The notes beneath the pieces are model-generated. The model did not search any database. It was not told where the DNA came from and saw only the letters and a list, made by a program, of their open reading frames with translations. This document shows, in pieces, positions 25,601 to 34,036 of a stretch of 64,000 nt of DNA (position 1 is the first letter of the stretch; each line of letters starts with the position of its first letter). The DNA is from Anaeromassilibacillus senegalensis (lineage in GTDB: Bacteria > Bacillota > Clostridia > Oscillospirales > Acutalibacteraceae): NCBI RefSeq assembly GCF_001261775.1, contig NZ_LN868536.1, positions 186,001-250,000 of the forward strand, written 5' to 3'. A program made the translations under genes and the position numbers.

Positions 25601-27990
25601 CGAGTGTCAATGATTCCTGCACTGTTACGGTAGAGCTGGAAAAATATACGCTTGACCGGGATACGTGGGAAATCCAGCGCGAAAGAAGCGAGCATATCTC
25701 CTACACCGGCCCGAATTCCCTTGTACAGAATTCCCTGGCGGGTGACATCGATGGCAACGCCGACCTTTCGGGCCTGCCGAAGAACATGATTGTGCAGTCT
25801 ATTGGTAATAAGGATTTCACCACAACCGTAAAAGTGAGCGGCGGTTTAGAAAAAGCATTCCAGACCATTTCTTTGACGGCATTTGTCAATAATAAAAACG
25901 TTATCTCCATGATGAGAAGATACCACAGCAACTTTGGCGGCAACTGTTTTGAACTGATGAAGTTTGAAAACGGATATAATGAAACTCCGGTTGCTGCGGA
26001 TACACAGAAGGACGACGCTGCGTACTTGAAGCTGGAGCGCAAAGGCAATGTATTTACCGGCTATTACAGCTACGATGGGGTCAACTGGACCAAGGTTCGT
26101 GACGTGACAAGTTCCGGCGTTGCCAACGCAGCGGATGTCAAAATCGGTGTTTTTGCGACCAATGGTTCCGGCAACAACGAAAATATCAGCATTACAGTGG
26201 AAGACTTTACCTATTATGAAAATGGCGAGGGCGAAGGAACGGTCATTCCGTTTGCCGTCAGCACCGAAAAGTGTATCTTGAACGTGCCGAAGCTTGACCC
26301 GCTCGGCGTATCGCTGGGCAAGGCGTTTGAGAGCCTGAACCTGCCCAAGACCATGAAGGTCACGTTGGCGGATGGCAGCGAGAAAGAGCTGACCGTAACC
26401 TGGGAGCCAGGCGAGTATAATCCAAATGTTGCCGACACTTACACCCTGCAGGGCAGCTTTATCCTGGCAGACGGCGTGATGAACCTGGTCGGCTATCAGC
26501 CCACGCTGGATGTAGTCGTATCGCAGGAAGACCGCAGTGTAATTGTCAACTACGGCAAGAATGTAACGCTGAAGGTAAACGGCGAAGAGCAGAAGCTGGC
26601 GGACCTGATCGGCAGGTATACCCAGAAGGATGTGGACAGCGGCACGAAGCTGCAGCTGGCGTTCGCGCCGCGGCTTGAAAACGAGCTGTTCCGCTCCGTC
26701 TCCGTGGACGGCGCGGAACCGACGGTCATCAGCGGCAGAGAATACCTGTATGATTTCACAATGGGCATGGATGCGGCAAACCTGCAATTTGTCTTTGAGA
26801 CGGTCAATAAGACCACGCTGGACCAGGTGGTCGCCTATGCAAAAGCGCGCATCGATGCGGGCGAAATAAAAGGTTTGCTCCCGGTGGTGCAGGAGAAGTT
26901 CATGGCGGCGTACGACGCGGCGGTCGCGGTGCAGAAGGATGCGGCGGCGACACAGGGCGAGATCAACACCGCGTGGAAAGACCTGATGAATATGCTCCAC
27001 TATCTGGAGTTCAAACCGGGCGACAAGAAGGATCTCGACCATTGGATTACCGTGGCAGAGAGCATGAACGCGGACCTGTTCACAGAGGCGAGCTGGGCAG
27101 TCGTCGCAAACGCATTGGCAGAAGCCAAGGGCGTGATGGCAGACGAAAATGCGCTGCAGGGCGATATTACAAAGGCGCGGGATACCCTGTATGACGCGAT
27201 TATGGCTCTGGTGGACAAGGTAGACCGCACAGAGCTGGATGCGTTCATTGCGGAAGGCACGAGAATCGAAGGCATTCTGGATACCGATTACCTGCCGGTT
27301 GGACAGGAAGCGTTCAAGGCGGCATTGAAAGCGGCGAGAGAGCTGCCGGCGGATGCAGACCAGGCGGCGGTCAACGCAGCGGCGCTGCGGCTGGTAGAAG
27401 CCATGTCGGGCCTGCGCCTGATCCCGACCAGAGAAGCGCTGAAAGAACAGATCGACGCGGCAGAGAGTATCGACCGCAGCCTGTACACAGCTTCCAGCCT
27501 GATGACTCTGGACGAGAAGATTGCGGCGGCGAAGGATGCGTACGAGAATGCGGAGACGCAGGAAGAGATTACAAAAGCGTTTGACGAGCTGGTGGACGCA
27601 CAGGAGAAGCTGACGAAGAGGCAGGAAAATGGCAAGACGAGCTCCGGCAGCAGCACCAGCGTTGCGGACAACAGCTACGGTTCCGCGGGCACAGCGGTTG
27701 CCGGCGCGCAGAACACGGCGGCCTATGTACGCTCGGATACGACGATGAACTTTGCGCTGAAGAGAGGGCAGGCGTACTGCTTCAAGATGACGGTGTTCAA
27801 CGGCAATGGCCTGGCGCCAAACTTCACGGTTGGCGACGGCAGCGTGCTGAAGACGCAGTTTGTGGCGCAGATCGGCAACGATTACTACTTCAGAGTGTGG
27901 GCAATTGGCGCGCCGGGCACAAGCGCGGGCGTGTATACCTCTCTGAACGGTAAGGAAGCCGTCAAGCACTGCACGGTTTCGATCGCTTAA
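22690..27990 (+). CDS. Secreted GH97 alpha-galactosidase-type enzyme with NPCBM, FIVAR and shared tail
   Basis: 1766 residues, ATG 22690 after CAGGAGGAG, signal peptide 1-29. Order: an NPCBM-type carbohydrate-binding domain (about 65-205), a bacterial Ig-like domain (about 210-295), then GH97 (about 300-895). Catalytic signatures are GIKVDFFDREN (D670) and the region NAHGANKPTG..RTYPN..TREG. A nucleophile Asp at the KVDF position marks the retaining, alpha-galactosidase-like branch rather than the inverting SusB-like branch (family knowledge plus inference). Then a Big_2 domain (about 900-985), a DUF1349-like domain (about 990-1180), an Ig-like domain, the beta-rich module (about 1285-1385), three FIVAR repeats, a Ser linker and the tail domain (about 1680-1766). 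GH97 is mostly reported in Bacteroidetes, so its presence here in a Gram-positive tail architecture is of note. Confidence 0.92.
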   Translation: MKKRNALRSAIALILAAQMAMASGATVMAQTEDPAALMEAAAVEQVEEAAEPEAETIERYVSDMEYVSAQVGWQNLMIDEGYEDLPLKLRTEDGGTKVYNKGLCAHADSEVVYDIEGRGAMRFQSYIGVNYTKTSGTVIFIVKADDEEIYRSEMMRESDVQQFLDLEIPEGTKLLTLITDKADGSNNSDHSVWADAKVVFDASVQKDLRMVTASADKTLLEVDEKAKLSLSGALVDDSKADLSKADIVYTSSDDSIAEVDDKGVVTGLANGLATITCEVTLDGITKTAEVNFIIGSEVEGRVWSVASPDGKTGGVFMLDDHGKLAYSAQQNGQSILNFSAMGMNTSAADFTEGLTFVGVTESKEVDETYTVHARKLDAYKNHYNERVISFEKDGVGFDVTIRSYDDGLAFRYTVQAEDGEEIEVHDEATTFQIPAKSKVWSMAYGNGNFSYESFFYENTVESLGGNQTMPLLYETPDGAFGMISEADIAGYMGSMVVAKNGTLKVNATTQQSGDAVVTGPFAFPWRFVVAGDLGTINVNTMTENLSPDPDPEMDYSWAKPGVTSWTWLVGYAGMQSDPNAIKKYLDFSAEMGWDYFIMDEGWQPRPGSGQGDGGRYWGEYDWFPEVRDYADEVGIGLLAWVHCDDLNTPEKRAARLPRWAKLGIKGIKVDFFDRENQDRVQLMEDIYKECAELGLIVNAHGANKPTGEVRTYPNIMTREGIYGQEMGDLKAEQYTIMPFTRNAVGPADVTETVYPRGSSTTIGFQMAVSVLYTSGLHCFASSVEDYQGSGGISFYKNFPAVWDGYHFIDGYPGEYTALARKSGEEWYAAAISTDARDAKFPLDFLDEGQEYYAAIYRDDGTNARSMKMEFQKVTSKDTLTIPVKKGGGCAIRLSKEKPSAAETIEFDQSEMTVERNRSQRINATITPEKPAIPNLIWESSDPEIATVDGSGMVTGLKPGTAVITAKSPVDPSVNDSCTVTVELEKYTLDRDTWEIQRERSEHISYTGPNSLVQNSLAGDIDGNADLSGLPKNMIVQSIGNKDFTTTVKVSGGLEKAFQTISLTAFVNNKNVISMMRRYHSNFGGNCFELMKFENGYNETPVAADTQKDDAAYLKLERKGNVFTGYYSYDGVNWTKVRDVTSSGVANAADVKIGVFATNGSGNNENISITVEDFTYYENGEGEGTVIPFAVSTEKCILNVPKLDPLGVSLGKAFESLNLPKTMKVTLADGSEKELTVTWEPGEYNPNVADTYTLQGSFILADGVMNLVGYQPTLDVVVSQEDRSVIVNYGKNVTLKVNGEEQKLADLIGRYTQKDVDSGTKLQLAFAPRLENELFRSVSVDGAEPTVISGREYLYDFTMGMDAANLQFVFETVNKTTLDQVVAYAKARIDAGEIKGLLPVVQEKFMAAYDAAVAVQKDAAATQGEINTAWKDLMNMLHYLEFKPGDKKDLDHWITVAESMNADLFTEASWAVVANALAEAKGVMADENALQGDITKARDTLYDAIMALVDKVDRTELDAFIAEGTRIEGILDTDYLPVGQEAFKAALKAARELPADADQAAVNAAALRLVEAMSGLRLIPTREALKEQIDAAESIDRSLYTASSLMTLDEKIAAAKDAYENAETQEEITKAFDELVDAQEKLTKRQENGKTSSGSSTSVADNSYGSAGTAVAGAQNTAAYVRSDTTMNFALKRGQAYCFKMTVFNGNGLAPNFTVGDGSVLKTQFVAQIGNDYYFRVWAIGAPGTSAGVYTSLNGKEAVKHCTVSIA

Positions 27991-28051
27991 TTGCGGGCCT
28001 TATGGCCGCTGGGTGAGCCAGCAGTCTGAATCATATGCAGTATCAGCGAGG

Positions 28052-28085
28052 GAGGCCCTCCGGCAATCGCCGGAGGGCCTCTTTC
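28052..28085 (+). terminator. Terminator after GH97
   Basis: Stem GAGGCCCTCCGGC / GCCGGAGGGCCTC with a short AATC loop, followed by TTTCC. It lies 61 bases past the stop codon. Confidence 0.75.
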
Positions 28086-28141
28086 CGTTCTTTGGCGATG
28101 CAGTTACATATTTGATACTGTTCATTTATTTGGGAAGATGG

Positions 28142-28210
28142 TATAATAACCTCACGCCGTAAGCGGAAGCAGAGCTTCCGACGGCTGGGCAAACATTGTA
28201 CTGTTTGCGA
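28142..28210. repeat. Two-hairpin dispersed repeat, copy 3
   Basis: TATAATAACCTCACGCCGTAA, then the perfect hairpin CGGAAGC-AGA-GCTTCCG inside GCCGT/ACGGC, then GCAAAC..GTTTGC. Same order as copy 1 at 16796-16868. A second TATAAT at 28234-28239 just beyond could serve the lipoprotein gene. Confidence 0.7.
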
Positions 28211-28287
28211 TGGAGGCTGCGCCTCTTTTATGGTATAATAAATAAAATCTGACACAAAAAAGATGGAGAATAGAGGAGGCGGATCAC

Positions 28288-29658
28288 ATGCGAAAGAGAA
28301 TCTGTACGATTGGCAATGCATTGGCGGCGGCTGTATTGATTGTTTCCCTGTTTTCCGGCTGTTCGATCTCCGCTCTTGATACGCAGGCGCTGATGCGTCC
28401 GCCGCGCCCCACAGGAGAGCGCGCGCAGATTCATGACGAGCTGGAAAAGTCCGCGGGCGATGGACTGGTATTGAAATATCCCAGCCGCGGCAGTTATCGC
28501 TCGGCCGTGGTCATGCACGATCTGGTTAATTTGGGGCAGGAGGATGCCATAGCGTTTTATCAGAAAAAGGGGGAAAATGCCGGACTCAACGTCATGTTTA
28601 TCCACAAGGAGGACGGCGCCTGGAAAACCATCGGTTCGTTCAGCAATCCCGCCAGTACGGTGGACGAGATTTGCTTTGGCGACGTAAACGGCGACGGACG
28701 GGATGAGGCCGTCATTGGCTGGGGCAGCAACCTGAATAATTCCACTGCTATCTACGTCTATTACTATGAAGACGGGCAGATGCAGGAGCTTCGGATGGAC
28801 CAGTCGTATACGGAAATGGTGGTCATGGACTTTGACGACGATCTCAACGATGAAATTCTGACTGCCAGTGTTACCGTGGGCGATCAACCTGCTGCAGCCC
28901 GGCTGCTGCGGGTAAAAAACGGCAAGCCGGAAATTATCGGTTCCGCCAACCTGGACCGCGGCGTCACCAATTATGTCAATGTGGCCGCGGGACTCATCAG
29001 CGAAACGGGAGACCTGAAGGGCGTGGTTTTGGACGGCAGTAAAAGTGCCGACATGCGCGTGACGGAAATTTTGTACTGGGATAAGGATGCGTCCCTGCTG
29101 CGGTCCCCGTTCTACGACAGTTATTCGCAGACTGCCAATTATACCGCGAGGCGGACGCAGGCTATTTCGCAGGCCATCGGAGGCGGCAGGATTATCGAAA
29201 TACCGATTGTCACCCCACTGCCGGGCTTTACCGCTGACACCGCGGTGGATGAAACGAGCTATCTGACCAATTTCCACCGTTTTAACGCAAAGGATAACAT
29301 GCTGGTGCGCAGTGTGTCCATGTTGATGGATTATGCGGACGGATATTCCTTTTTGGTCCCGGATATGTGGCGCGGCAAGGTGACGACGCGGATGGATGCC
29401 GCGACGCGAACACTGACATTCTATGAATGGGTCGTTTCCGATCAGGCCACCAATTCCGGTGCAATGGGGGCGCCTTTGCTGCGCCTGCGGGTTTTCGCGG
29501 AGGGAGATTGGGTGGACGGGAAGGACACGGATGGGTATTACCGGATTATGGAATCCAACAGCCTGATCTTTGCCGCGTCGATTCCCAGTCCGGACCATAT
29601 GTTGTCTCTCAATATCAGCGACATTAAGAGCGGGTTTAAACTAATTCAGACAGATTAA
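28288..29658 (+). CDS. Lipoprotein with FG-GAP-like segments, first gene of a two-component operon
   Basis: 456 residues, ATG 28288 with AGAGGAGG upstream. The lipobox LFSGC puts a lipidated Cys at about residue 25, so it sits on the outer face of the membrane. FGDVNGDGRDEAVIGW and VVMDFDDDLNDEILTA resemble FG-GAP/VCBS-type calcium-binding loops of beta-propellers. The response regulator starts about 73 bases later, followed by the kinase. The lipoprotein may therefore feed an envelope signal to the sensor (inference from position). I know of no assigned function for this type. Confidence 0.85.
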   Translation: MRKRICTIGNALAAAVLIVSLFSGCSISALDTQALMRPPRPTGERAQIHDELEKSAGDGLVLKYPSRGSYRSAVVMHDLVNLGQEDAIAFYQKKGENAGLNVMFIHKEDGAWKTIGSFSNPASTVDEICFGDVNGDGRDEAVIGWGSNLNNSTAIYVYYYEDGQMQELRMDQSYTEMVVMDFDDDLNDEILTASVTVGDQPAAARLLRVKNGKPEIIGSANLDRGVTNYVNVAAGLISETGDLKGVVLDGSKSADMRVTEILYWDKDASLLRSPFYDSYSQTANYTARRTQAISQAIGGGRIIEIPIVTPLPGFTADTAVDETSYLTNFHRFNAKDNMLVRSVSMLMDYADGYSFLVPDMWRGKVTTRMDAATRTLTFYEWVVSDQATNSGAMGAPLLRLRVFAEGDWVDGKDTDGYYRIMESNSLIFAASIPSPDHMLSLNISDIKSGFKLIQTD

Positions 29659-29731
29659 AGGTTTTATGCGGTATGGGTTGTGCCGAGGGGAAAATAGCAG
29701 CCGGGTTCCGGCGGAAGGGAGTTGTATCAAA

Positions 29732-30436
29732 GTGAAAAAGGTATTGGTAGCGGAAGATGAACAGGCGATCCGCGAATTTGTTGTCATCAACCTGAAGCGT
29801 GCGGGATATGACGCATATGAGGCCTCCAATGGGGAGGAAGCGCTGGAGGTATACGAGCGGGAGGGCCGCAACTTCGATGTGGCGATTCTCGATATCATGA
29901 TGCCCGGCCAGTTTGACGGCCTGGCTGTCTGTAAGGAGCTGCGCAAGCAGAGCGGCTCTATCGGAATCATTATGCTTTCCGCGCGGACACAGGAGATGGA
30001 CAAGGTCAGCGGCCTGATGATGGGCGCCGACGATTATGTGACAAAACCGTTCAGCCCTTCCGAACTGGTAGCGCGTGTGGATGCGGTCTACCGCCGGGTG
30101 GCGCTGGCGCAGATGCGCGATGAAAATAATTTCCGCGAGGAGATCCGCTCCGGAGACTTTGCATTGAATCTGCGCAACCGCACGCTGATGAAAAAGGGCG
30201 TGCCGATCGAACTGACGCAGGTGGAATTTCAGATTATGGAGTATTTCTTTTCCAATCCGACCACGGCGCTGGACCGTTCCGATATCCTCAAGCATGTCTG
30301 GGGAGAAGCGTACTACGGGGAGGAAAAGATTGTGGACGTCAACATCCGCCGCCTGCGGATGAAGGTAGAGGACGAACCCAGCAATCCCAAGCACATTGTT
30401 ACTGTGTGGGGCCTGGGTTACAAATGGGAAGCATAA
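29732..30436 (+). CDS. OmpR-family response regulator
   Basis: Start chosen at GTG 29732, preceded by GGAAGGGAG; the protein begins KKVLVAEDEQ as receiver domains do. 234 residues. Receiver domain (1-120) with acidic pair ED, phospho-acceptor Asp in VAILDIMMP, and a switch Lys in VTKPFSPSE. The winged-helix DNA-binding domain is C-terminal (about 135-232, ending VTVWGLGYKWEA). The histidine kinase gene starts 36 bases later, so the two form a pair. DNA-binding transcription regulator; its targets are not evident. Confidence 0.95.
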   Translation: MKKVLVAEDEQAIREFVVINLKRAGYDAYEASNGEEALEVYEREGRNFDVAILDIMMPGQFDGLAVCKELRKQSGSIGIIMLSARTQEMDKVSGLMMGADDYVTKPFSPSELVARVDAVYRRVALAQMRDENNFREEIRSGDFALNLRNRTLMKKGVPIELTQVEFQIMEYFFSNPTTALDRSDILKHVWGEAYYGEEKIVDVNIRRLRMKVEDEPSNPKHIVTVWGLGYKWEA

Positions 30437-30472
30437 GAAATTTGTCGATTCGACAGGAAGGAGGGGACCGTC

Positions 30473-31936
30473 GTGCAGATTCAGACGAAAGGAATCACAA
30501 AACGCTGGCTTTTAAACAGCCTTGGTGTTATACTGGTTTTGATCGTTACCCTGGTCCTCTCCCTGTCTTTTGCGATCCAAAGTTATATTTATTACGGGAT
30601 CCAGCAGACGATCAACGGGCGTTCCGATGAAATCACGAACGTCTTTTCCGATTATGGCAGGCGTTCCCCGCGGGATTTTTCTGTGGCGGCACGAAACTAT
30701 GTAGAAAACTTTCCCAATAAGGAGAGCATGGAGCTGATGGTCTTCAACTCCAACGGGCGCATTATCACCACGTCCGTCGGCTTTGCACCGGACGAATCGC
30801 AGCCCATGCCGGATTACAATCTGGCGTTGACGGACCCGGACGGCTATGGCACCTGGACGGGGGAACTGACCAGTGGGGAAAAGGTGATGGCGGTGACGCG
30901 GGTTATCCGCAATGACGCCGGCAGTTTTGTTGGTGGAGTGCGCTACGTCGTCTCTTTGGAAGAGGCGGACAAGCAGATCGGTATGATCGTGTTTATCCTG
31001 ATCCTGGCGGGCGCGGTTATCATTTTGATCATCATCACCACGAGTTATTATTTTATGAAATCGATTATTACGCCGGTCAAGGAGATTGGCGCAATTGCGC
31101 AGCGTATCGCCCAGGGCGATTTCAAGGCGCGCATTGAAAAATACAACGACGATGAGATCGGCCAGCTGTGCAGCACCATCAACGACATGGCGGTGGAGCT
31201 CGGCGCGGCGGAAAAGATGAAAAACGACTTTATTTCCTCCGTTTCCCATGAACTGCGCACGCCGCTCACGGCCATCAAGGGCTGGGCAGAAACAATGCAG
31301 GGCGGCGGAATGGACGACGATACCTTTGAAAAGGGTATGAGTGTCATCATCCGCGAATCGGAGCGGCTTTCCGGCATTGTGGAGGAGCTTCTCGACTTCT
31401 CCCGCATGCAGAGCGGCCGCATGACCTTAACCATGGATAAAATCGACATTCTGGCGGAGCTGGGCGAAGCGGTCTACATGTTCAGCGAGCGCGCGAAGAC
31501 AGAGCATAAATTCCTGCTGTACGATGAGCCGCAGATGCTGTCTCCTGTGCTGGGAGACGTCAACCGCCTGCGCCAGGTGTTTGTCAATATTATCGACAAC
31601 GCGTTGAAATACACGGAAGAGGACGGCACCATCGGGATTTCCGCTCAGGAGGAGCACGGCTATATCCGGGTTGTCATCAGCGACAACGGCTGCGGGATCC
31701 CGCCAGAACATCTTCCCAATGTGAAAAAGAAATTTTATAAGGCGAATCAGACGGTCCGCGGCTCCGGCATCGGGTTGGCGCTCGCCGATGAGATTATGCG
31801 GCTGCACTCCGGCAGCCTGGAAGTGGAGAGTCATGAGAATGTGGGCACGGCTGTGACCATTCGCATTCCCACGTTGAAACAGAAGGCGGCGGAACCGGAG
31901 CCGGACAAAGAAAGGATATCCGAACAGAATGGCTAG
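30473..31936 (+). CDS. Membrane sensor histidine kinase
   Basis: 487 residues, start GTG 30473 after AGGAGGGG. Membrane segments at about 16-38 and 166-190 flank an external sensor region of about 125 residues. A HAMP linker follows, then the phospho-acceptor His in SSVSHELRTPLTAIKG, and the ATPase domain with the N box NALKYTEE, G1 DNGCGIP and G2 GSGIGLAL. It autophosphorylates and passes phosphate to the regulator encoded just upstream. Its last 8 bases overlap the start of the DUF1385 gene, so translation is probably coupled. Confidence 0.95.
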   Translation: MQIQTKGITKRWLLNSLGVILVLIVTLVLSLSFAIQSYIYYGIQQTINGRSDEITNVFSDYGRRSPRDFSVAARNYVENFPNKESMELMVFNSNGRIITTSVGFAPDESQPMPDYNLALTDPDGYGTWTGELTSGEKVMAVTRVIRNDAGSFVGGVRYVVSLEEADKQIGMIVFILILAGAVIILIIITTSYYFMKSIITPVKEIGAIAQRIAQGDFKARIEKYNDDEIGQLCSTINDMAVELGAAEKMKNDFISSVSHELRTPLTAIKGWAETMQGGGMDDDTFEKGMSVIIRESERLSGIVEELLDFSRMQSGRMTLTMDKIDILAELGEAVYMFSERAKTEHKFLLYDEPQMLSPVLGDVNRLRQVFVNIIDNALKYTEEDGTIGISAQEEHGYIRVVISDNGCGIPPEHLPNVKKKFYKANQTVRGSGIGLALADEIMRLHSGSLEVESHENVGTAVTIRIPTLKQKAAEPEPDKERISEQNG

Positions 31937-32906
31937 AGAAGAGACAAAACGCATTACATCGATAGGCGGGCAGGCGCTGATTGAAGGCATCATGATGCGC
32001 GGCCCGAAACGGACGGAAATCTCCGTCCGCATGAGCGACGGAACGATTTCGTCGGAAACGCTGGACACAAAAGGCCTGCGGGAAAAGTATAAATTCTGGC
32101 GGCTGCCGCTGCTGCGCGGCATCGCGGGCTTTATCGATTCCCTCACCGTGGGTTACAAGGCCCTGAGCATTTCCGCGGATAAGGCGGGTCTGGACGATGA
32201 CGAGGGAGAACCTTCCAAGTTTGATCTGTGGGTGGAGCGCGTCTTCGGCGATAAGCTGATGGGTGTGCTGATGGCGATCAGTTCCGTGCTGGGCGTATTG
32301 CTGGCAATCGGCCTGTTTTTCTTTTTACCCACCTGGATTTTTAATCTGGTGCGCGACTATCTGGCGGGACCGGGGATCGAGGGCTGGCGTTCCCTTGTGG
32401 AGGGCGTCATGCGCATCGGAATTTTTGTACTATACATTGCGCTGGTCGCACAGATGCCGGATATCAAGCGTGTGTTTCAATATCACGGCGCAGAACATAA
32501 GACGATTTTCTGTTATGAAAACGAAGAGGAACTCACAGTGGAGAACGTTCGCCACCACAGCCGGTTCCATCCGCGCTGCGGCACCAGTTTTATGATTATC
32601 ATGCTGCTGTTGGGCGTACTCATTGGGTTTTTCATCCCGTTTACCAACCCGTTCCTGCGCACGGTGGTTAAGCTGCTGTGCATCCCGCTGGTGGTGGGCA
32701 TCGGCTTTGAGCTGATCCGTGTCTGCGGCAAGTATGACAACACGCTTACTCGCATCATTGCGGCGCCCGGCCTGTGGATGCAGCGCCTGACGGTAAAAGA
32801 GCCGGACGACAGTATGATCGAGGTTGCCATTGAGGCGATGAAAGCAGTCATTCCGGCGGACGGTGCAGACCTGAAATGCCCTGTCACCGGGAAGAAATCA
32901 GCGTAA
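31929..32906 (+). CDS. DUF1385 membrane protein
   Basis: 325 residues. ATG 31929 overlaps the kinase stop. Family hallmarks are GGQALIEGIMMRGP at the N-terminus, YHGAEHKTI and the motif HHSRFHPRCGTSF, with several His and a Cys that could bind a metal. At least three hydrophobic segments lie between about 110 and 270. In Clostridia this gene is typically next to prmC and prfA, as here with prmC 178 bases downstream. Biochemical role unknown. Confidence 0.93.
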   Translation: MAREETKRITSIGGQALIEGIMMRGPKRTEISVRMSDGTISSETLDTKGLREKYKFWRLPLLRGIAGFIDSLTVGYKALSISADKAGLDDDEGEPSKFDLWVERVFGDKLMGVLMAISSVLGVLLAIGLFFFLPTWIFNLVRDYLAGPGIEGWRSLVEGVMRIGIFVLYIALVAQMPDIKRVFQYHGAEHKTIFCYENEEELTVENVRHHSRFHPRCGTSFMIIMLLLGVLIGFFIPFTNPFLRTVVKLLCIPLVVGIGFELIRVCGKYDNTLTRIIAAPGLWMQRLTVKEPDDSMIEVAIEAMKAVIPADGADLKCPVTGKKSA

Positions 32907-32980
32907 AGGAAAAAGAACAATTGCATGGAGAGGTTGTCTCAAAATGCATGTTTTATACAATAATAGTGGCAGGATTAAGA

Positions 32981-33026
32981 TCCCCCCGCCTTTGGCGGGG
33001 GGATTGCCCAATTCGGCCGGTTTTTT
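32981..33026 (+). terminator. Possible terminator after the DUF1385 gene
   Basis: Hairpin TCCCCCCGCC-TTT-GGCGGGGGGA (32981-33003), then a T-run only at 33021-33026. Strong stem but the T-run is 17 bases away, so termination is uncertain. Confidence 0.45.
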
Positions 33027-33083
33027 GTTCTCCCAATCGTGAGACGAATGCAATTTTTCACTGTACGGAAGGAGTGAGAATCG

Positions 33084-33938
33084 ATGACATTGCGCGAAAC
33101 CTACCAAAAGGGAAAGATGCTATTGCAGGATGCGGAAAACGAGGTTCCTGCCTTTGATGCGATCTGCCTGTTTCAAAAAACATTTGGTTTGGACCGGCAG
33201 CAGTTGATCCTGCACGGGGAACAGGCAGCCAAACCAGAGCAGGCGGAGGCTTTTCTGGCTCTGTGCGGGGAGCGGGCGCAGGGGCGTCCACTGCAATACA
33301 TCCTGGGTGAATGGCCTTTCATGGACTTTACACTCACCGTAGGGGAGGGGGTGCTCTGCCCGCGGGAGGAGACGGAACTGCTGGTATATACGGCGGCGGA
33401 ACGTTTAAAAGGGCGCAGGAACATCCACGCCGTAGACCTGTGCGGTGGCAGCGGCGCGGTTGCGCTGGGGCTGGCGTCGCTGCTGCCGGAGGCAGAGATT
33501 GCCTGCGTGGAGCGGTATGAGGAAGCGTATCGCTATTTGGAAGAAAATATTCGGCGGACCGGTTTTTCCAATGTAACGCCCCTGCGGCTCGATGTACTGG
33601 AGCCGTCCAGCGCCGTGCGGCTGGAAGCGCTTGACGCCATCGTTTCCAATCCGCCGTATGTGCGGGCGGAGGAAATTCCGCAGCTGCAAGCGGAGGTGCG
33701 GCGGGAACCGCGCACCGCGCTGGATGGTGGCGCGGACGGCTTGCTGTTTTACCGGGCCATTGTAAACCTTTGGCTGCCAAAACTGAAACCGGGCGGCGTT
33801 GCGGCGGTGGAGATCGGGGAAAATCAGGGTGGACCGGTTCAGGAGCTGTTTGAATGCGCCGGATTGGAATATGTGAAGGTCATTAAAGACTTCAACGGCT
33901 TGGACCGGGTAGTGGTGGGAAGCCGGCATTTTCTTTAA
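33084..33938 (+). CDS. prmC: PrmC, release factor glutamine methyltransferase
   Basis: 284 residues, ATG 33084 after GGAAGGAG. The SAM-binding motif is AVDLCGGSGAVALGLA and the substrate-binding motif is SNPPYV (about 191-196), the hallmark of PrmC/HemK. It methylates the Gln of the GGQ motif in release factors RF1 and RF2. An N-terminal helical domain (1-75) matches the family. The prfA gene, often adjacent, is not in this window's neighbourhood. Confidence 0.95.
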   Translation: MTLRETYQKGKMLLQDAENEVPAFDAICLFQKTFGLDRQQLILHGEQAAKPEQAEAFLALCGERAQGRPLQYILGEWPFMDFTLTVGEGVLCPREETELLVYTAAERLKGRRNIHAVDLCGGSGAVALGLASLLPEAEIACVERYEEAYRYLEENIRRTGFSNVTPLRLDVLEPSSAVRLEALDAIVSNPPYVRAEEIPQLQAEVRREPRTALDGGADGLLFYRAIVNLWLPKLKPGGVAAVEIGENQGGPVQELFECAGLEYVKVIKDFNGLDRVVVGSRHFL

Positions 33939-34036
33939 GGAAGAATGCTTCGCACCTGCAAACGGCCGCACAAAAAGTCACGAAGAATGATGACAATCCT
34001 CCTATAATGAGAAGCACAGAGAAGGGACGACACAGT

